Part shown: in pieces, positions 61,484 to 64,000 of the stretch
Layout: the number at the start of each line of letters is the position of its first letter
How positions within the stretch are numbered: position 1 is the stretch's first letter
DNA from: Raphanus sativus
Taxonomy: Eukaryota > Streptophyta > Magnoliopsida > Brassicales > Brassicaceae
NCBI RefSeq assembly: GCF_000801105.2
Contig: NW_026615401.1
Coordinates: 1-64,000, forward strand
DNA length: 64,000 nt
Direction: 5' to 3'
Notes under the pieces: generated by a model
The model's database searches: none
The model's input: only the letters and a program-made list of their open reading frames with translations
What the model was told of the DNA's origin: nothing
Made by a program: the position numbers and the translations under genes

Positions 61484-61791
61484 CTTCTATGGTTGGCGCC
61501 TAGAGAGAGATTTGAAGTTTCAAGGACTGGTTTTGAGATAAATCAACTCTGTAACTGAGATAAATCAAGTTTAGAAACAAGATAAATTCTCAAGGAATAG
61601 AAATAGAGACAGAACAGAGTGAGCACAGCCAAGAAATTCAAATAAACTCTCAAGAACACTCAAGAACACAGATTTATTATCCACTGGATAAAAGAAATCT
61701 GAAGAGAAATTTGTGAAGTAAAACAGAGAGAAATAGAGAAAAAAAATCAGAGATGCTTGCGGAATTGATTTGAGTACTCAGGAGCTAAGAA
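61484..61791 (-). other. C untranslated leader
   Basis: About 308 bp without ORFs of note. TTCCGCAA (minus) at 61757-61764, 27 nt from the primer-binding site. Confidence 0.5.
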
Positions 61792-61803
61792 GCTCTGATA
61801 CCA
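61792..61803 (-). other. C primer-binding site
   Basis: Minus-strand TGGTATCAGAGC adjoining the LTR end; initiator tRNA-Met type. Confidence 0.9.
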
Positions 61804-62365
61804 TGTAAGAAATAATAAGAACAGATGATGAACAAGAGAGATAAGTGTTGCACAGAGTTAAGAAAGAGAGAGAGAGAGAGAGAATCGACAATGAGAGAGA
61901 GAGTAAAGAAGGATTGTATTTCCTTGATTATAATGTGCAACATACAACAAGTATATAAAGGCAATGTGCCTTGGTACAACAATGAATAAACAAAGAACTC
62001 AGAAACTAGGAAAAGAATAAAGAATGAGGCTTCTGGTCGAGAGAAAGGGACAGGACCTAAACGGTCACTGCCTGGTTTGTCTTCTTCCATCCTTAAATGG
62101 ATCATGTGACTAATACTATAAATAATTCACCCAACTTGTCTCCTTGCTCTCTAACGGTCAGGAGCCTTTTGTGTGATCAAACTTCGACCAGCTCTCCTCT
62201 GTTCCTTGTCTTCTAAGTCACTCTAGGTCACAGATGAGAGCCTTGCATATCAAGTTACTCCATATAACTTGTATAGACCAGAAACCCTCCATAAGCCCAA
62301 GTGTAGTATTTCTTCTCTACTTGGTCTGATTCTTTTCTTCTCTTAATAATGTCTTCATGTCAATA
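61804..62365 (-). repeat. C 5' LTR
   Basis: 562 bp, from plus-strand TGTAAGAAAT to GTCTTCATGTCAATA. GA microsatellite near 61860-61885; minus-strand TATA-like TTTATATAC near 61951-61959. Beyond the first 120 bp it is only patchily similar to the C 3' LTR. The right end meets Gypsy fragment D. Confidence 0.85.
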
Positions 62366-64000
62366 CAGGCGACAAGAAGCCAAGGAGAACTCATCTGAAT
62401 CAAAGAAAGGGACTAATCCTTTGGCCAAAAACAGTTAGATCAGGAAAGCCTTGATTCTCCAACAACCTTTGCTTTTGTTTATCTTTAAAGGTTCACTACT
62501 AACTTCTTCTAACCATGCTCCGGAGCTTCCGAAAGGGTTTGAGTTTATCTTGCAGGAATATGGAGATATCTTTCCAGGAGAAAGTCCAGCTAGCTTGCCA
62601 CCTTTCAGAGGGATTGAACACCAAATAGATCTGGTTCCAGGCGCTTCTCTTCCAAATAGACCAGCCTATAGAACCAACCCAGACGAAACCAAGGAGTTAC
62701 AAAGGCAGGTTGATGAGCTGATGGCTAAAGGACACATTAGAGAAAGCATGAGCCCTTGTGCCGTGCCTGTACTACTGGTGCCAAAGAAGGATGGAAGCTG
62801 GCGCATGTGTGTTGACTGCAGAGCCATCAACAATATCACTGTAAAGTACAGACATCCTATCCCTAGACTTGATGATATGCTTGATGAATTGCATGGGTCT
62901 TGCATTTTCTCTAAGATAGATTTAAAGAGTGGATATCATCAGATTAGGATGAGAGAAGGAGATGAATGGAAAACTGCTTTTAAAACAAAACATGGATTGT
63001 ATGAATGGCTTGTTATGCCTTTTGGTTTAACTAATGCTCCTAGCACCTTCATGAGACTGATGAATCATGTTTTGAGAGCCTTCATAGGACACTTTGTGGT
63101 AGTTTATTTTGATGACATCTTGATCTATAGCAAAAGTTTGTCTGAGCATACTGAACATTTGAGGATTGTTTTAGAAGTGCTTAGGAAAGAATCTCTCTTT
63201 GCTAATCTTGATAAATGTACTTTTGGAGCAGATCACCTTGTGTTTTTAAGTTTTGTTGTTTCAGCACAAGGGATCAGGGTGGATGAAGAGAAAGTGAAAG
63301 CCATCCGAGATTGGCCAGTTCCTAAGAGTGTGAGTAAAATCCGGAGCTTTCATGGACTAGCTGGGTTCTACAGAAGGTTTGTCAGAGACTTCAGCACTAT
63401 TGCAGCACCCCTCACTGAAGTTATCAAAAAGAATGTGGGGTTCAGATGGGAAGAGGCACAAGAAGAAGCTTTTCAGAATCTAAAAGGGAAGTTGACTGAA
63501 GCACCTTTACTTGCACTCCCTGATTTTTCTAAGACTTTTGAAATTGAATGTGATGCTTCTGGTATAGGTATTGGAGCAGTGCTGATGCAAGAGAAGAAAC
63601 CCATTGCCTATTTTAGTGAAAAGCTTGGAGGTGCTATGCTGAACTATCCGACTTATGATAAGGAGCTTTATGCATTGATCAGGGCTTTAGAGACATGGTA
63701 GCACTACTTGTGGCCAAAAGAGTTTGTGATCCACACTGATCATGAATCACTCAAGCACCTAAAGGGACAACACAAGCTGAATAAGAGGCACGCCAAGTGG
63801 GTAGAATTTCTTGAAACCTTTCCTTATGTTATCCACTACAAGCAAGGTAAAGAGAATGTTGTTGCTGATGCACTTTCAAGAAGGTATACTTTACTTGCTT
63901 CCATGGAAACTAAGTTGTTAGGCTTTGATCAAGTAAAATCTTACTATGCTGATGATCCTGATTTCAAAGAACACTTTAAGGATAGTGAGAAACATGCTAG
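62366..64000 (+). pseudogene. D: decayed Ty3/Gypsy pol fragment (CRM-like)
   Basis: Plus-strand fragment colinear with G2 from about residue 580 to 1120; it runs off the window. The frame reads [20 protein letters not shown], then RT ([25 protein letters not shown]) and RNase H ([14 protein letters not shown]). Two in-frame TAG codons, at 62436-62438 and 63699-63701 (where G2 has Gln after QTW), make it non-functional. Gag, protease and the left end are missing at the C junction. An older relative of G1 and G2. Confidence 0.9.

Larger units (their letters stand above)
44624..62365 (-). mobile_element. C: Ty1/Copia retrotransposon, interrupted twice and possibly chimeric
   Basis: Minus-strand Copia whose 3' LTR (44624-45093 plus 50499-50546) is split by B and whose protease codons are split by G2. 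The 5' LTR is 61804-62365. Its two LTRs are almost identical over the first 120 bp of the plus strand (U5 side), then diverge strongly. The left flank is satellite, the right flank is Gypsy fragment D, with no target duplication. The simplest reading is recombination between two related Copia copies. Confidence 0.85.

Overview
This is plant nuclear heterochromatin, probably centromeric or pericentromeric. The family is my guess (Brassicaceae), from the look of the satellite and of the retroelements. I see no host gene, rRNA, tRNA or bacterial-type feature. Two components fill the window. The first is about 27 kb of a 177-bp tandem satellite in three blocks: S1 (1-13187), S2 (20640-28488) and S3 (38329-44623). 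S3 is inverted relative to S1 and S2. The second is a set of LTR retrotransposons, several nested in one another.

Layout. G1 (13188-19951, minus) is a Ty3/Gypsy element with one intact polyprotein, lying between S1 and F. F (19952-20639, plus) is a 5'-truncated Ty1/Copia end that abuts S2. Copia A (28489-38328, minus) lies exactly where satellite orientation flips, between S2 and S3. A is broken by a frameshift and by E (31849-35677), a non-coding element with 975-bp LTRs. After S3 comes Copia C (44624-62365, minus). Its 3' LTR holds Copia B (45094-50493, minus, intact 1333-codon ORF). Its protease codons hold Gypsy G2 (53935-60360, plus, intact 1578-codon ORF). The window ends in D, a decayed Gypsy pol fragment with two stop codons (62366-64000).

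G1 and G2 look like the CRM (centromeric chromovirus) lineage: the polyprotein tail is encoded inside the 3' LTR, and the primer-binding site matches initiator tRNA-Met. The lineage call is inference. The five elements with both LTRs and little LTR divergence (G1, G2, A, B, E) differ by 0 to about 3 visible changes between LTRs, so insertion was recent. The three nested insertions (G2, B, E) have perfect 5-bp target duplications. The three outer ones (G1, A, C) have none and join unlike flanks, which suggests ectopic recombination between dispersed copies as the way this array was rearranged.

The most interesting signal is RNA structure. All seven elements with a visible 3' end, Gypsy and Copia alike and the non-coding E included, carry a stem-loop just 3' of the coding region (in the corresponding 3' region in E and F). 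Its 19-21-nt loop is nearly invariant (core GTCCCAxTGGG) while the 10-11-bp stem differs between families with compensating changes. The Copia-type elements add a second hairpin against the polypurine tract and a shared TTCCGCAA leader motif. All comparisons were made by eye.
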